Of a stretch of 6,012 bases of DNA, positions 1 to 5,933 are shown piece by piece. Numbering within the stretch: the first letter of the stretch is position 1; each line of letters opens with the position of its first letter. The DNA is taken from positions 1 through 6,012 of the forward strand of contig JASUSX010000134.1 in assembly GCA_030445875.1 (NCBI GenBank), read 5' to 3'. This DNA is from Clostridia bacterium. Its GTDB lineage: Bacteria; Bacillota; DSM-521; Neomoorellales; Neomoorellaceae. The position numbers and the translations under genes are program-made. The notes below the pieces were generated by a model that was given only the letters and a program-made list of their open reading frames with translations, was not told the DNA's origin and ran no database searches.

Positions 1-228
1 CCCGAGGCAGCCAACAACGCCGCCTGCGCCGGTGGCCTGGTACCTTTACTGGCCCTGGGGCTGCCCTTTGCCCCGCCTACGGCTATTCTGCATTAAAAGG
101 GGGCCGGGGCTCACGCCGTGGATCATCAGACCACTGAGCAGAATAGCCGTAGGCGGGGCAAAGGGCAGCCCCAGGGCCAGTAAAGGTACCAGGCCACCGG
201 CGCAGGCGGCGTTGTTGGCTGCCTCGGG
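1..228. repeat. Perfect 91-bp inverted repeat (fold-back) at the left window edge
   Basis: Bases 1-91 are the exact reverse complement of 138-228, with no mismatch, around a 46-base spacer (92-137). The right arm and the spacer are ordinary tctA coding sequence on the minus strand; the spacer encodes the conserved stretch LMIHGVSPGPLL. The left arm is that coding sequence turned around, so plus-strand frame 1 at the edge again reads PEAANNAACAGG. The arm runs to the very first base of the window. A perfect match over 91 bases inside a conserved gene, ending at the sequence edge, is what a fold-back chimera or assembly error at a contig end would produce. A recent genuine inverted duplication is the alternative. 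Confidence 0.95.
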
Positions 229-1125
229 GCCGGCCACGCCCTCAATGGCCCCCGTACCAAACTCCTCGCGGTGCTTGCCAAAGCGCCGCTCATAGGCGTA
301 GGAAACGAAGGAGGCCAGGGTCGCGGCAGGCCCGGGGAGTAAACCTATCAGGAAACCGAGGACGCCGCCCCGGAACATGGGGGGAAGGGAACGTTTTAAT
401 TCTTCTTTGGTAGGATAGAGGTCCCGGAAACGGACCTTCATCACTTCTACCTGCTGATCGGCTTCCTCTATAGACCTGAGGATTTCGGCCACACCAAAGA
501 GGCCCATGACCACCGGTACAAAGCCGAAACCGCTTAAAAGATCGACCACATTAAAGGTAAAGCGCTCCACCCCGGCCACCGGGTCCATGCCCACCGTGGA
601 GAGCATTACCCCCACCAGAGCCATCGTCAGCGATTTCAAATAAGACTTGCCTGTCAGGTTAGAAAGGAGGATCAAGCCCAGGAGGGCTATGCTAAAATAC
701 TCCGCTGAGCCAAAGGCCAGGGCAGCGTTGGCCAGGGGCGGGGCAAAGAGTTGCAGGGCGATAACACTGATGGTGCCGGCAACAAAGGAACCAATGGCAG
801 CGGCAGCCAGGGCCGCGCCGGCCCTGCCCTTGCGGGCCATTTTATAGCCCTCCAGGGTCGTCACTACGCTGGCCGACTCCCCGGGCACATTGACCAGAAT
901 AGAAGTAGTAGAACCGCCGTACTGGGCCCCGTACCAGATCCCGGCCAGCATGATCAGGCCTGCCGTAGGACCAAGGCTGAAGGTTAAAGGTAAGAGCAGG
1001 GCCATGGTCGCGGTCGGGCCTACTCCCGGTAGAACCCCTACCAGGGTGCCCACCAGGGCGCCGATAAAACAGGCGAGGATATTCTGGGGCTGCAGGGTGG
1101 TAAGTAAAGCAGCAAAGGCACTCAA
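46..1125 (-). CDS. tctA: Tripartite tricarboxylate transporter large permease subunit TctA, 3' end lost in fold-back
   Basis: This is the large membrane subunit of a TTT-family transporter, which imports carboxylates using a periplasmic or lipoprotein receptor and an ion gradient. Family hallmarks are clear: a glycine-rich GTLVGVLPGVGP segment at residues 26-37, YGAQYGGSTTSILVNVPGES at about 65-84, and a second related GFLIGLLPGPAATL copy at about 257-270, matching the known internal duplication of TctA. PEAANNAACAGG at about 300-311 and LMIHGVSPGPLL at about 333-344 are also typical. The start is TTG at 1125, eight bases after a perfect AGGAGG, one base beyond the tctB stop. Family members are usually about 500 residues; this reading frame has 359. 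Residues after about 345 (QNSRRRGKGQ...) are antisense translation of the inverted repeat and not real TctA, so the native C-terminal part is missing from the window. Identity is very secure; the 3' end is not. Confidence 0.93.
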   Translation of the reverse strand: MSAFAALLTTLQPQNILACFIGALVGTLVGVLPGVGPTATMALLLPLTFSLGPTAGLIMLAGIWYGAQYGGSTTSILVNVPGESASVVTTLEGYKMARKGRAGAALAAAAIGSFVAGTISVIALQLFAPPLANAALAFGSAEYFSIALLGLILLSNLTGKSYLKSLTMALVGVMLSTVGMDPVAGVERFTFNVVDLLSGFGFVPVVMGLFGVAEILRSIEEADQQVEVMKVRFRDLYPTKEELKRSLPPMFRGGVLGFLIGLLPGPAATLASFVSYAYERRFGKHREEFGTGAIEGVAGPEAANNAACAGGLVPLLALGLPFAPPTAILLSGLMIHGVSPGPLLMQNSRRRGKGQPQGQ

Positions 1126-1126
1126 C

Positions 1127-1615
1127 TTATCTTCCTCCTATGGGTATCAGATGGCCCCCGGGGAGGGGAACTTCCAGCCAGACCACGAACAATAAATAGG
1201 TACCTATGACCAGGCCTACGGTAATGAGCAGGGGTTTCCACCAGGAATCGTCACCAATGATCTTAATCGCCGCCAGGAGTAGAAAGAAGCTGCTCAAGAG
1301 GTAGCCGGCCTTGTCTAAAAGATAAATATAAATGGCGAGGGCTACGACAATCCATATTGGTTTAAGAGCGCCCGTCCGGTTCGATTCTTCGGTGGTCGCT
1401 GACGTCTCATCAGCCCTGCTCGTACTGCGATGGGGTATGGCTTCCAGGGTGAGCCGCAGGGACAATAAGAGAAATAAAACACCAGCTACAACTGGTAAGA
1501 AACCCGGGCCCGGGTTGGCCAGGGATCCCCAGGGGTAGCTAAAGGCATAAATGAGATAGAAGATACCTAAAGCAACGAGGATCAGACTGCTGATAAAATC
1601 CCCCTGCTTCTTCAT
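1127..1615 (-). CDS. tctB: Tripartite tricarboxylate transporter small membrane subunit TctB
   Basis: This is the small membrane subunit of the TTT transporter, which partners TctA in the membrane. With the ATG start at 1615 it has 162 residues, normal for the family. Four to five hydrophobic segments are visible: about 7-26, 38-58, 86-101, 104-120 and 127-147. NPGPGFLPVVAG (residues 34-45), just before the second segment, and FVVWLEVPLPGG (143-154) near the C-terminus are family-type motifs. The polar linker at 61-84, rich in Ser, Thr and Glu, separates the two hydrophobic halves. An in-frame GTG at 1630 would add five residues, but its only purine-rich sequence abuts it. The ATG has AAGGTGG eleven bases upstream, so I prefer it, with moderate certainty. 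It sits after the tctC hairpin and stops one base before tctA. Confidence 0.9.
   Translation of the reverse strand: MKKQGDFISSLILVALGIFYLIYAFSYPWGSLANPGPGFLPVVAGVLFLLLSLRLTLEAIPHRSTSRADETSATTEESNRTGALKPIWIVVALAIYIYLLDKAGYLLSSFFLLLAAIKIIGDDSWWKPLLITVGLVIGTYLLFVVWLEVPLPGGHLIPIGGR
1134..1139 (-). promoter_or_regulatory. Ribosome binding site AGGAGG deciding the TTG start of tctA
   Basis: On the minus strand AGGAGG is followed by eight bases (AAGATAAG) and then TTG at 1125-1123. It lies inside the last codons of tctB, so ribosomes finishing tctB can reload directly onto tctA. No ATG at a comparable distance competes. Confidence 0.8.
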
Positions 1616-1657
1616 TTTCAGCTTTACCACCTTCCCTATAAGTTACCCTCTGGTAAA

Positions 1658-1688
1658 GGCACCTGGCGGGTTACCATCGCCAGGTGCC
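1658..1688 (-). other. Perfect 11-bp intercistronic hairpin between tctC and tctB
   Basis: GGCACCTGGCG at 1658-1668 pairs exactly with CGCCAGGTGCC at 1678-1688 around a nine-base loop. In the direction of the genes the stem is preceded by seven A residues and followed by only TTT and then ACC, so it is a poor intrinsic terminator for this operon. Its T-run (1694-1700) is on the other strand, five bases beyond the stem. Hairpins placed just after binding-protein genes in transport operons often protect the upstream mRNA or partly reduce read-through, giving more receptor than permease. That role is inferred here. A small five-base stem (TTACC 1643-1647, GGTAA 1652-1656) lies next to it. Confidence 0.75.
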
Positions 1689-1709
1689 CTCGCTTTTTTT
1701 ACCGGCCAT

Positions 1710-2729
1710 TTACTTGCTGTACTGCTTCGTCTTTTCGTCGGCAGATTTGACTAGCTTGGTAAATTCCTCCGGCCCCATGCTGCCGTCGAGCTGGTCGGTA
1801 TCCTGCAAGTACTTCTGGAATTCCGGCTCCTTAATAGCCTTTAAGAAGGCTTCGTTCAATTTATCCACAACCTCTTTAGGCGTCCCGGCCTTGGCATAAA
1901 TGCCCCGCCACTGGGCCCAGGACGTATCTACATTAAAGCCGGCTTCGCTATAGGTGGGGACATCCGGTAAGGCCGGAACCCTTTTGTCGCTTAATACCCC
2001 CAGAACCCGTAGTTTACCAGCCTTGACATGTTCAATGACATTGCCCGGGTTGGTATTGCAGACGTCAATGTTCGTACCACCCAGTAGCGCCGTTACGGCC
2101 GCCGAACCGCCGTCATAGGGAACCCAGGTATAAGTAAAACCGCCGGCCTGGGCAAGCATGTCAAAGGCGACATAGTGGCCGGAACCCTTGGGGCCAAAAC
2201 CGCCGGCCTTTAATTTACCCGGGTTCTGCTTGGCCCAGTCGACCAGTTCCTTCAGGGTCTTGAACTTGCTGTTGGCGTTGACCACCACAACATAGGGGTC
2301 GATCTGGACGCGGGTGATATATACAAAATCATCGATGCCGAATTTACCTTTTAAGGTATTGTTCCAATCGCCCACATGACTGGGGGTGATGGTGGCCAGG
2401 GTATAGCCGTCTGCCGGGGCTTCCTTAAGAGCCACCTGCTGGTTGGCCGTACCACCACCGGTCTTTTGTTCAACCACCAGGGGTTGGCCCAGGTATTTCT
2501 CGGCATACTTGGCCAGTTGGCGGGCCATAATGTCTACCGGTGAACCGGCAGCCGATTGGCATAATATGGTGATGGGTTTGGTGGGAAATTTTGTTGCCTC
2601 CGCCTGCTGGCCACTTTTGGAGGGCGTCCCCTGGGAAGCCTCTTTCTGACCGCCACAGCCACCAACAATCAACGCTAAAACCAGGCCCAGGATAGCCACC
2701 AGGAAAAAACGGTTCAATCTTTTATGCAA
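1710..2729 (-). CDS. tctC: Tripartite tricarboxylate transporter substrate-binding lipoprotein TctC
   Basis: This is the extracytoplasmic receptor that captures the carboxylate and hands it to TctA/TctB. Numbered from the preferred TTG start at 2729 (339 residues), it has a basic N-terminus (HKRLNR), a hydrophobic core and a lipobox VGGC with the lipidated cysteine at residue 25, followed by a Gly/Ser/Gln-rich linker, as in Gram-positive lipoproteins. The mature part carries family signatures: AAGSPVDIMARQLA (60-73, with the binding-site Asp expected near residue 66), VEQKTGGGTANQ (86-97), APADGYTLA (104-112), YDGGSAAVTALLGG (205-218) and ALPDVPTYSEAGF (253-265). An ATG at 2747 would add six residues, but then the GAAGGAGG would lie inside the gene, so the TTG seven bases after it is far more likely. 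The hairpin downstream may raise its level over tctBA. The ligand is unknown. Confidence 0.93.
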   Translation of the reverse strand: MHKRLNRFFLVAILGLVLALIVGGCGGQKEASQGTPSKSGQQAEATKFPTKPITILCQSAAGSPVDIMARQLAKYAEKYLGQPLVVEQKTGGGTANQQVALKEAPADGYTLATITPSHVGDWNNTLKGKFGIDDFVYITRVQIDPYVVVVNANSKFKTLKELVDWAKQNPGKLKAGGFGPKGSGHYVAFDMLAQAGGFTYTWVPYDGGSAAVTALLGGTNIDVCNTNPGNVIEHVKAGKLRVLGVLSDKRVPALPDVPTYSEAGFNVDTSWAQWRGIYAKAGTPKEVVDKLNEAFLKAIKEPEFQKYLQDTDQLDGSMGPEEFTKLVKSADEKTKQYSK

Positions 2730-2736
2730 TTTTTTT

Positions 2737-2744
2737 CCTCCTTC
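2737..2744 (-). promoter_or_regulatory. Ribosome binding site GAAGGAGG deciding a TTG start for tctC
   Basis: GAAGGAGG is followed by seven A residues and then TTG at 2729-2727. The upstream ATG at 2747-2745 has only an A-rich leader with no good binding site, and its first codons would be this very sequence. This moves the protein start six residues downstream, to a typical basic signal-peptide beginning. Confidence 0.8.
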
Positions 2745-2811
2745 CATTGTTCTTTTGTCCTTTTCCCTTGTCTCCCGTCATGCACCTGAACAACAAATCT
2801 TTTAATTTAAT

Positions 2812-2827
2812 TGAATACGGCCTGCCA
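2812..2827 (-). promoter_or_regulatory. Possible sigma-54-like promoter upstream of tctC (weak)
   Basis: The minus strand reads TGGCAGGCCGTATTCA, which fits the -24/-12 consensus TGGCACGNNNNTTGCW at 9 of 12 defined positions, with an intact TGGCA block and the correct spacing. The -12 element has TC where GC is nearly invariant, which is a serious weakness. The same TTGGCA could instead serve as a -35 box for a housekeeping promoter, with TAAAAG 18 bases on. Its appeal is the sigma-54-type regulator encoded upstream and the 144-base gap before tctC. Confidence 0.25.
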
Positions 2828-2873
2828 ACACCTCCTTTCTGGTCGGGCCATTATTAAAGCTCTGGTATTCCGC

Positions 2874-4313
2874 CTACTGAGGTGCGACGCCCACCAGGGG
2901 CCAGTAAAACATGGCCATAATCAGGGTTACCGTCACCAGGCAAAGGGTCGCCAAGCTGCCGGCCTTCAAGGTGTCCCGCGTCGAATAGAAGCCCATGCCA
3001 TAGGTTGCCAGTAATGATGGGGATTGGGTGGGTAAAAACATGCACAGATCGCTGGCCACGGCCCCGATCATCCCCAGCCAGATGGGGTTAAGGCCCAGCT
3101 TCATGGCTAAAGTAAGCACCATAGGTAGAATAACCGTGGCTGCCGCCAGGACGCTATTAAAGCCCAGCCTGATGACCATGGCAATGAGCATTACCATCAG
3201 GCCCAGGAAGGCCAGGCTCCCCGTCTTCATATTGCCAAAGGCGATGGTAGCGAACCAGCCCATGGCGCCCGTTTCTGTTAAGCCCGTGGCCAGGGATAAA
3301 CTGCCGGCAAAGAGAATCACCGTCCCCCAGTCAACCTTCTGCACGGCCTCTTTCCAGGAATGGAGGTTAAAACCGGGGAAAAAGGATAGGGTCGCTGCCA
3401 GCAGGGCCGGCAAGGCTACTGGTAAATGATGGAGGAAATTAGTGACCCACATCGCCAGCATCCCCAGGAAGAGGAAAGCCACCTTCTTTTCGGCCGCGGT
3501 CAGGGGGCCCATGAGGGACAACTGCTCCTTAATATACTTGAGGCCGTTATCCAGCCCTTTTAGTTCCGGGGGGAATACCTTTAAGAGCATTAACCAGACC
3601 AGGAAAATGGTTATCAGGGATCCCGGCAGCATCACTGTCATCCAGCTTAAATAGGTCCAGGTATAGCCGGCAATTTGCTGAAATAACCCAGTTGCGTAAA
3701 CCATAGATAAAGAACCTGTCATTATAGAATTGGAAAAAATGAGGGAAGTAAAGGACACCATCAGGAAAATGGCCTTGCCCACATTGCTGCCCGGTTTTAA
3801 CCCTATGGCGTTAACAATACCCACGCAGATCGGGGCCATGAGGGCAGCCCTACCGGTAGAGGTGGGGATTAAAAAGGTAAAGGCCATCACCGTCACGGCT
3901 ACCAGTAGCAGGTTGAGCTGGATACTACCCCGGGAGAGATTCAACAGCAGAAAGGCCAGGCGCCGGTCCAGGCCGCTTTGCAGCATAGCGGCTGATAAAA
4001 TATAAATGGCGATTAACAATATGATGGAGGTATCGGCAAAACCGGCCAGGGCCTTTTCGAAAGTGATAATTTGCATTAAAGGCAGAAGGGCAAGAATAAA
4101 CAGGGCCGTAACCGCGGGGTGGACGATCTCGGTAATCCACAGGGTTACCGCAATGAATAAAACCGCCATGGCGCGCGCGCCCGTGTAGCTCAAATCGGCA
4201 GGCAAGGGTATGTAATTTACCAGCCCCAGGGGTACAGCCGCCAGCAAAAGAATCAGGATATTTCTCCAATTAACCCCCTGGCGCAACGTAGAAGTTAAAG
4301 GGGTGGTAAGCAA
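2874..4313 (-). CDS. DASS/SLC13-type divalent anion permease with atypical ion-site motifs
   Basis: This 479-residue polytopic membrane protein resembles the divalent anion:sodium symporter family, which moves di- and tricarboxylates or sulfate. About a dozen hydrophobic segments span the protein, with a polar cytosolic-looking stretch at about 246-276. Family-like blocks are LLIAIYILSAAMLQSGLDRR (about 99-118), VDWGTVILFAGSLSLATGL (about 327-345) and LATYGMGFYSTRDTLKAG (about 435-452). Typical members carry two SNT motifs that build the sodium and carboxylate site. Here the first position reads PTSTGRAALMAP (150-161) and the second LGFNSVLAAATVILP (383-397), so neither SNT is present. The region before the Y-G motif reads PTQSPSLLATYG, where relatives have TPPN-like residues. 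The start is TTG at 4313, with GGGGAGGA eight bases upstream. It lies between prpD and tctC in the same orientation. The family is fairly secure; substrate and coupling ion are open. Confidence 0.85.
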   Translation of the reverse strand: MLTTPLTSTLRQGVNWRNILILLLAAVPLGLVNYIPLPADLSYTGARAMAVLFIAVTLWITEIVHPAVTALFILALLPLMQIITFEKALAGFADTSIILLIAIYILSAAMLQSGLDRRLAFLLLNLSRGSIQLNLLLVAVTVMAFTFLIPTSTGRAALMAPICVGIVNAIGLKPGSNVGKAIFLMVSFTSLIFSNSIMTGSLSMVYATGLFQQIAGYTWTYLSWMTVMLPGSLITIFLVWLMLLKVFPPELKGLDNGLKYIKEQLSLMGPLTAAEKKVAFLFLGMLAMWVTNFLHHLPVALPALLAATLSFFPGFNLHSWKEAVQKVDWGTVILFAGSLSLATGLTETGAMGWFATIAFGNMKTGSLAFLGLMVMLIAMVIRLGFNSVLAAATVILPMVLTLAMKLGLNPIWLGMIGAVASDLCMFLPTQSPSLLATYGMGFYSTRDTLKAGSLATLCLVTVTLIMAMFYWPLVGVAPQ

Positions 4314-4321
4314 ACTTCAGT

Positions 4322-4329
4322 TCCTCCCC
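4322..4329 (-). promoter_or_regulatory. Ribosome binding site GGGGAGGA for the TTG start of the DASS permease
   Basis: GGGGAGGA is followed by eight bases (ACTGAAGT) and then TTG at 4313-4311. No ATG or GTG competes at the right distance, and the following residues lead sensibly into the first membrane segment. Confidence 0.75.
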
Positions 4330-4364
4330 TCCGAACGTTCAGCGCTACCTTCCGTTTTTATGGC

Positions 4365-4396
4365 AGGTACATTATAATGTTATATCATTTGTACCT
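4365..4396. promoter_or_regulatory. AT-rich palindromic region upstream of the DASS permease, possible operator or promoter
   Basis: AGGTACA (4365-4371) and TGTACCT (4390-4396) form a 7-bp inverted repeat around 18 bases. Overlapping its left arm is a perfect 12-bp palindrome, ACATTATAATGT (4369-4380). Just beyond the right arm, GATGTATAATG repeats the theme. The stretch is much more AT-rich than the genes on either side and sits in the 129-base gap between prpD and the permease, about 50-85 bases before the permease start. TATAAT-like hexamers occur, but none has a convincing -35 partner: TTCTCA then TATACA at 17 bases, on the minus strand, is the best weak pair. A regulator-binding site is an inference. 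Confidence 0.35.
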
Positions 4397-4442
4397 TGAT
4401 GTATAATGAATTCGACAAACCTTGAGAAAATCCTCCTGGCGG

Positions 4443-5822
4443 TTAAATATTTTTTGTGGTGAGAAGAGATATTAATCTCTCACTGTTACTATCTTCATCC
4501 ATTTGCAACAATAGATTAAACAGGGCATCGGCGGCCCCAGCGTAAGGGGAACCGGTCAGCAACCCCTTAAATTTTTCCTGGTGTTCCGCAAGATCCAGGG
4601 GGTTATCGGCATCACCCTTGGCCGCTTCTATATCAGCCTCCAGGACCTGCCCGCTCGCAGTAACAATCTCCAGGCGGCAGCTCCACTGCGCCGGGAACCG
4701 GCTTTCTATGGCGGGATCTACCTCGACTTCCACTTTACCGGCTACCGCCAGCAAATCGGGATCCTGGATGGTCTGCTCATTAAAATCGTTAACCCGGATG
4801 TTCCCCTCCCGTAAAGCCAGGGCCACCAGGAAGGGCAGGTTAAACTGGGCCATATTGGGGTTGGCCGGAGGTAATGGTAAATCGTTTTGTTTCTTCGCTA
4901 CTTTATAGGTAAAAACTTTAATGCTCCGGGCCTGCTGCACCTGTTCCCAGCTTAAACCATATTGCCGGCGCAAGGCAAGAGCCGCAGCAATGGCCGGCTG
5001 GATGGTCCGGCAGCAAGCGTAGGGCTTAAAGCCAACCTGCAGGATTTCCCATTCCGTTCCCAGTCCCGCAGTAAGAAGCTCGGGATGGGGATGGGGCGAA
5101 AAGACCTGCAGAAATCCCCCGTCGGTGGCCTCAAAGATCTGAGTGGCGCCGGTAAAACCCTCCCGGGCTAGAAAGGCTGCCAGGGTGCCGCTCCAGGCCG
5201 CCCTGCCGGCGTGAAACTTTTTGGTCATGGCCCCGTCAGCTGTAAAGGCCCACACCCCGCCCGACTGGGTACCCGCCGTCCCCAGGGCGTTGGCCAGCCA
5301 GTACGCATCGAGCCCCAATAACTTGCCTACAGCCGCCGCCGCACCAAAGGTGCCGCAGGTAGCCGTGCCGTGCCAGCCCTGCAGGCGGTGGGCAGCCGCA
5401 TCCACAGCCATGGCCACCCGCAGCATCACTTCATAGCCGGCCACCAGGGCCGTGATTATCTCCCGGCCGCTAACCTCCTGCTGTTCCGCAACTGTTAATA
5501 CCGCCGGGACAATAATGGCACCGCAATGGACTTTGCCTTTTTTATGGAAGTCATCAAAATCCAGGGTATGGGCCATACTGCTATGGGCTATCGCTGCCGC
5601 CCCCAAAGAGGCCGGTTGTCCTGTACCCCAGATGGTACTGTGACCCTCTCCTTCTACCCGTCGCACCGCCCTGATTAATTTCAGGATGTCCGGGTGCCGG
5701 CAGGCACCTAAAGCGCAACCCAGGGCATCGAGCAGGCACAGTTTAGCTTTCGCGCGGACCCCGGCGGGAATTGCATCGTAAGAGAGATTGGCAACAAACT
5801 CTGCCATTTGCAGGGCTATCAT
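4443..5822 (-). CDS. MmgE/PrpD family protein (2-methylcitrate dehydratase/aconitate decarboxylase-like)
   Basis: This cytosolic enzyme belongs to the family of 2-methylcitrate dehydratase PrpD, cis-aconitate decarboxylase and iminodisuccinate epimerase. It has 459 residues from the preferred ATG at 5822, a full family length. Recognisable blocks in that numbering are LLDALGCALGA (30-40), AHTLDFDDFH (84-93), WHGTATCGTFGAAAA (150-164), KKFHAGRAAWSG (201-212) and GFKPYACCR (264-272). Residues corresponding to the active site of characterised relatives are present as Asp88, His99, His151, Lys202 and Lys266. Where relatives commonly have a TH pair after the CCR segment, this protein has Ile-Gln (residues 274-275). 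An in-frame GTG at 5837 adds five residues, but AAGGTGGAGA lies eight bases before the ATG, which decides against it. It is the first gene after the regulator and precedes two carboxylate transporters. It should not be called PrpD proper: no methylcitrate synthase or methylisocitrate lyase is visible. Confidence 0.88.
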   Translation of the reverse strand: MIALQMAEFVANLSYDAIPAGVRAKAKLCLLDALGCALGACRHPDILKLIRAVRRVEGEGHSTIWGTGQPASLGAAAIAHSSMAHTLDFDDFHKKGKVHCGAIIVPAVLTVAEQQEVSGREIITALVAGYEVMLRVAMAVDAAAHRLQGWHGTATCGTFGAAAAVGKLLGLDAYWLANALGTAGTQSGGVWAFTADGAMTKKFHAGRAAWSGTLAAFLAREGFTGATQIFEATDGGFLQVFSPHPHPELLTAGLGTEWEILQVGFKPYACCRTIQPAIAAALALRRQYGLSWEQVQQARSIKVFTYKVAKKQNDLPLPPANPNMAQFNLPFLVALALREGNIRVNDFNEQTIQDPDLLAVAGKVEVEVDPAIESRFPAQWSCRLEIVTASGQVLEADIEAAKGDADNPLDLAEHQEKFKGLLTGSPYAGAADALFNLLLQMDEDSNSERLISLLTTKNI

Positions 5823-5933
5823 TTGTAGCTTCTCCACCTTTGGTTATGACATCAGGTTGTTATCTTTTTATTATTTCGACACGCATTTAGAAGTTCCTGC
5901 TTGGTTATAAAAAATTTACCTATAAGCCTTCCT
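5823..5933. promoter_or_regulatory. Intergenic leader between the regulator and the MmgE/PrpD gene
   Basis: This AT-rich 111-base gap holds the MmgE/PrpD ribosome binding site and probably a promoter. The octamer TTGGTTAT occurs at 5840-5847 and again at 5901-5908 on the plus strand, 61 bases apart, with a related GGTTGTTAT between them (5855-5863). No clean terminator for the regulator is seen. The only -24/-12-like arrangement (minus strand GG...GC within AGGAACTTCTAAATGC) has 11 bases between GG and GC instead of 10, so I do not call it a sigma-54 promoter. Confidence 0.35.
5831..5840 (-). promoter_or_regulatory. Ribosome binding site AAGGTGGAGA deciding the ATG start of the MmgE/PrpD gene
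   Basis: AAGGTGGAGA is followed by eight bases (AGCTACAA) and ATG at 5822-5820. The upstream GTG (5837-5835) is contained within this element and has no binding site of its own, so the longer reading is unlikely. Confidence 0.7.

Noticed and set aside
32..295. Plus-strand open frame of 87 codons at the left edge
   Set aside because: It spans the inverted repeat and lies antisense to tctA; its composition is that of a shadow frame created by the fold-back.
1658..1700. Intrinsic terminator for a plus-strand gene
   Set aside because: The hairpin and T7 look terminator-like on the plus strand, but the T-run starts five bases beyond the stem and no plus-strand gene leads into it.
2808..2831. Eight-codon leader peptide after the orphan AGGAGG upstream of tctC
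   Set aside because: The TTG is only two bases from GGAGG, too close for efficient initiation; kept only as part of a finding.
3028..3429. Plus-strand open frame of 133 codons within the permease gene
   Set aside because: It lies wholly antisense to a convincing membrane protein, has no ribosome binding site and encodes a low-complexity Lys/Arg/Met-rich product typical of shadow frames over hydrophobic proteins.
3925..4269. Minus-strand 114-codon frame overlapping the start of the permease
   Set aside because: It is an alternative frame inside the permease's conserved N-terminal half, with no plausible start signal or recognisable domain.
5868..5895. Sigma-54 promoter before the MmgE/PrpD gene
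   Set aside because: The only candidate (minus strand AGGAACTTCTAAATGC) has 11 instead of 10 bases between GG and GC and a poor -24 element; spacing is strict for this sigma factor.
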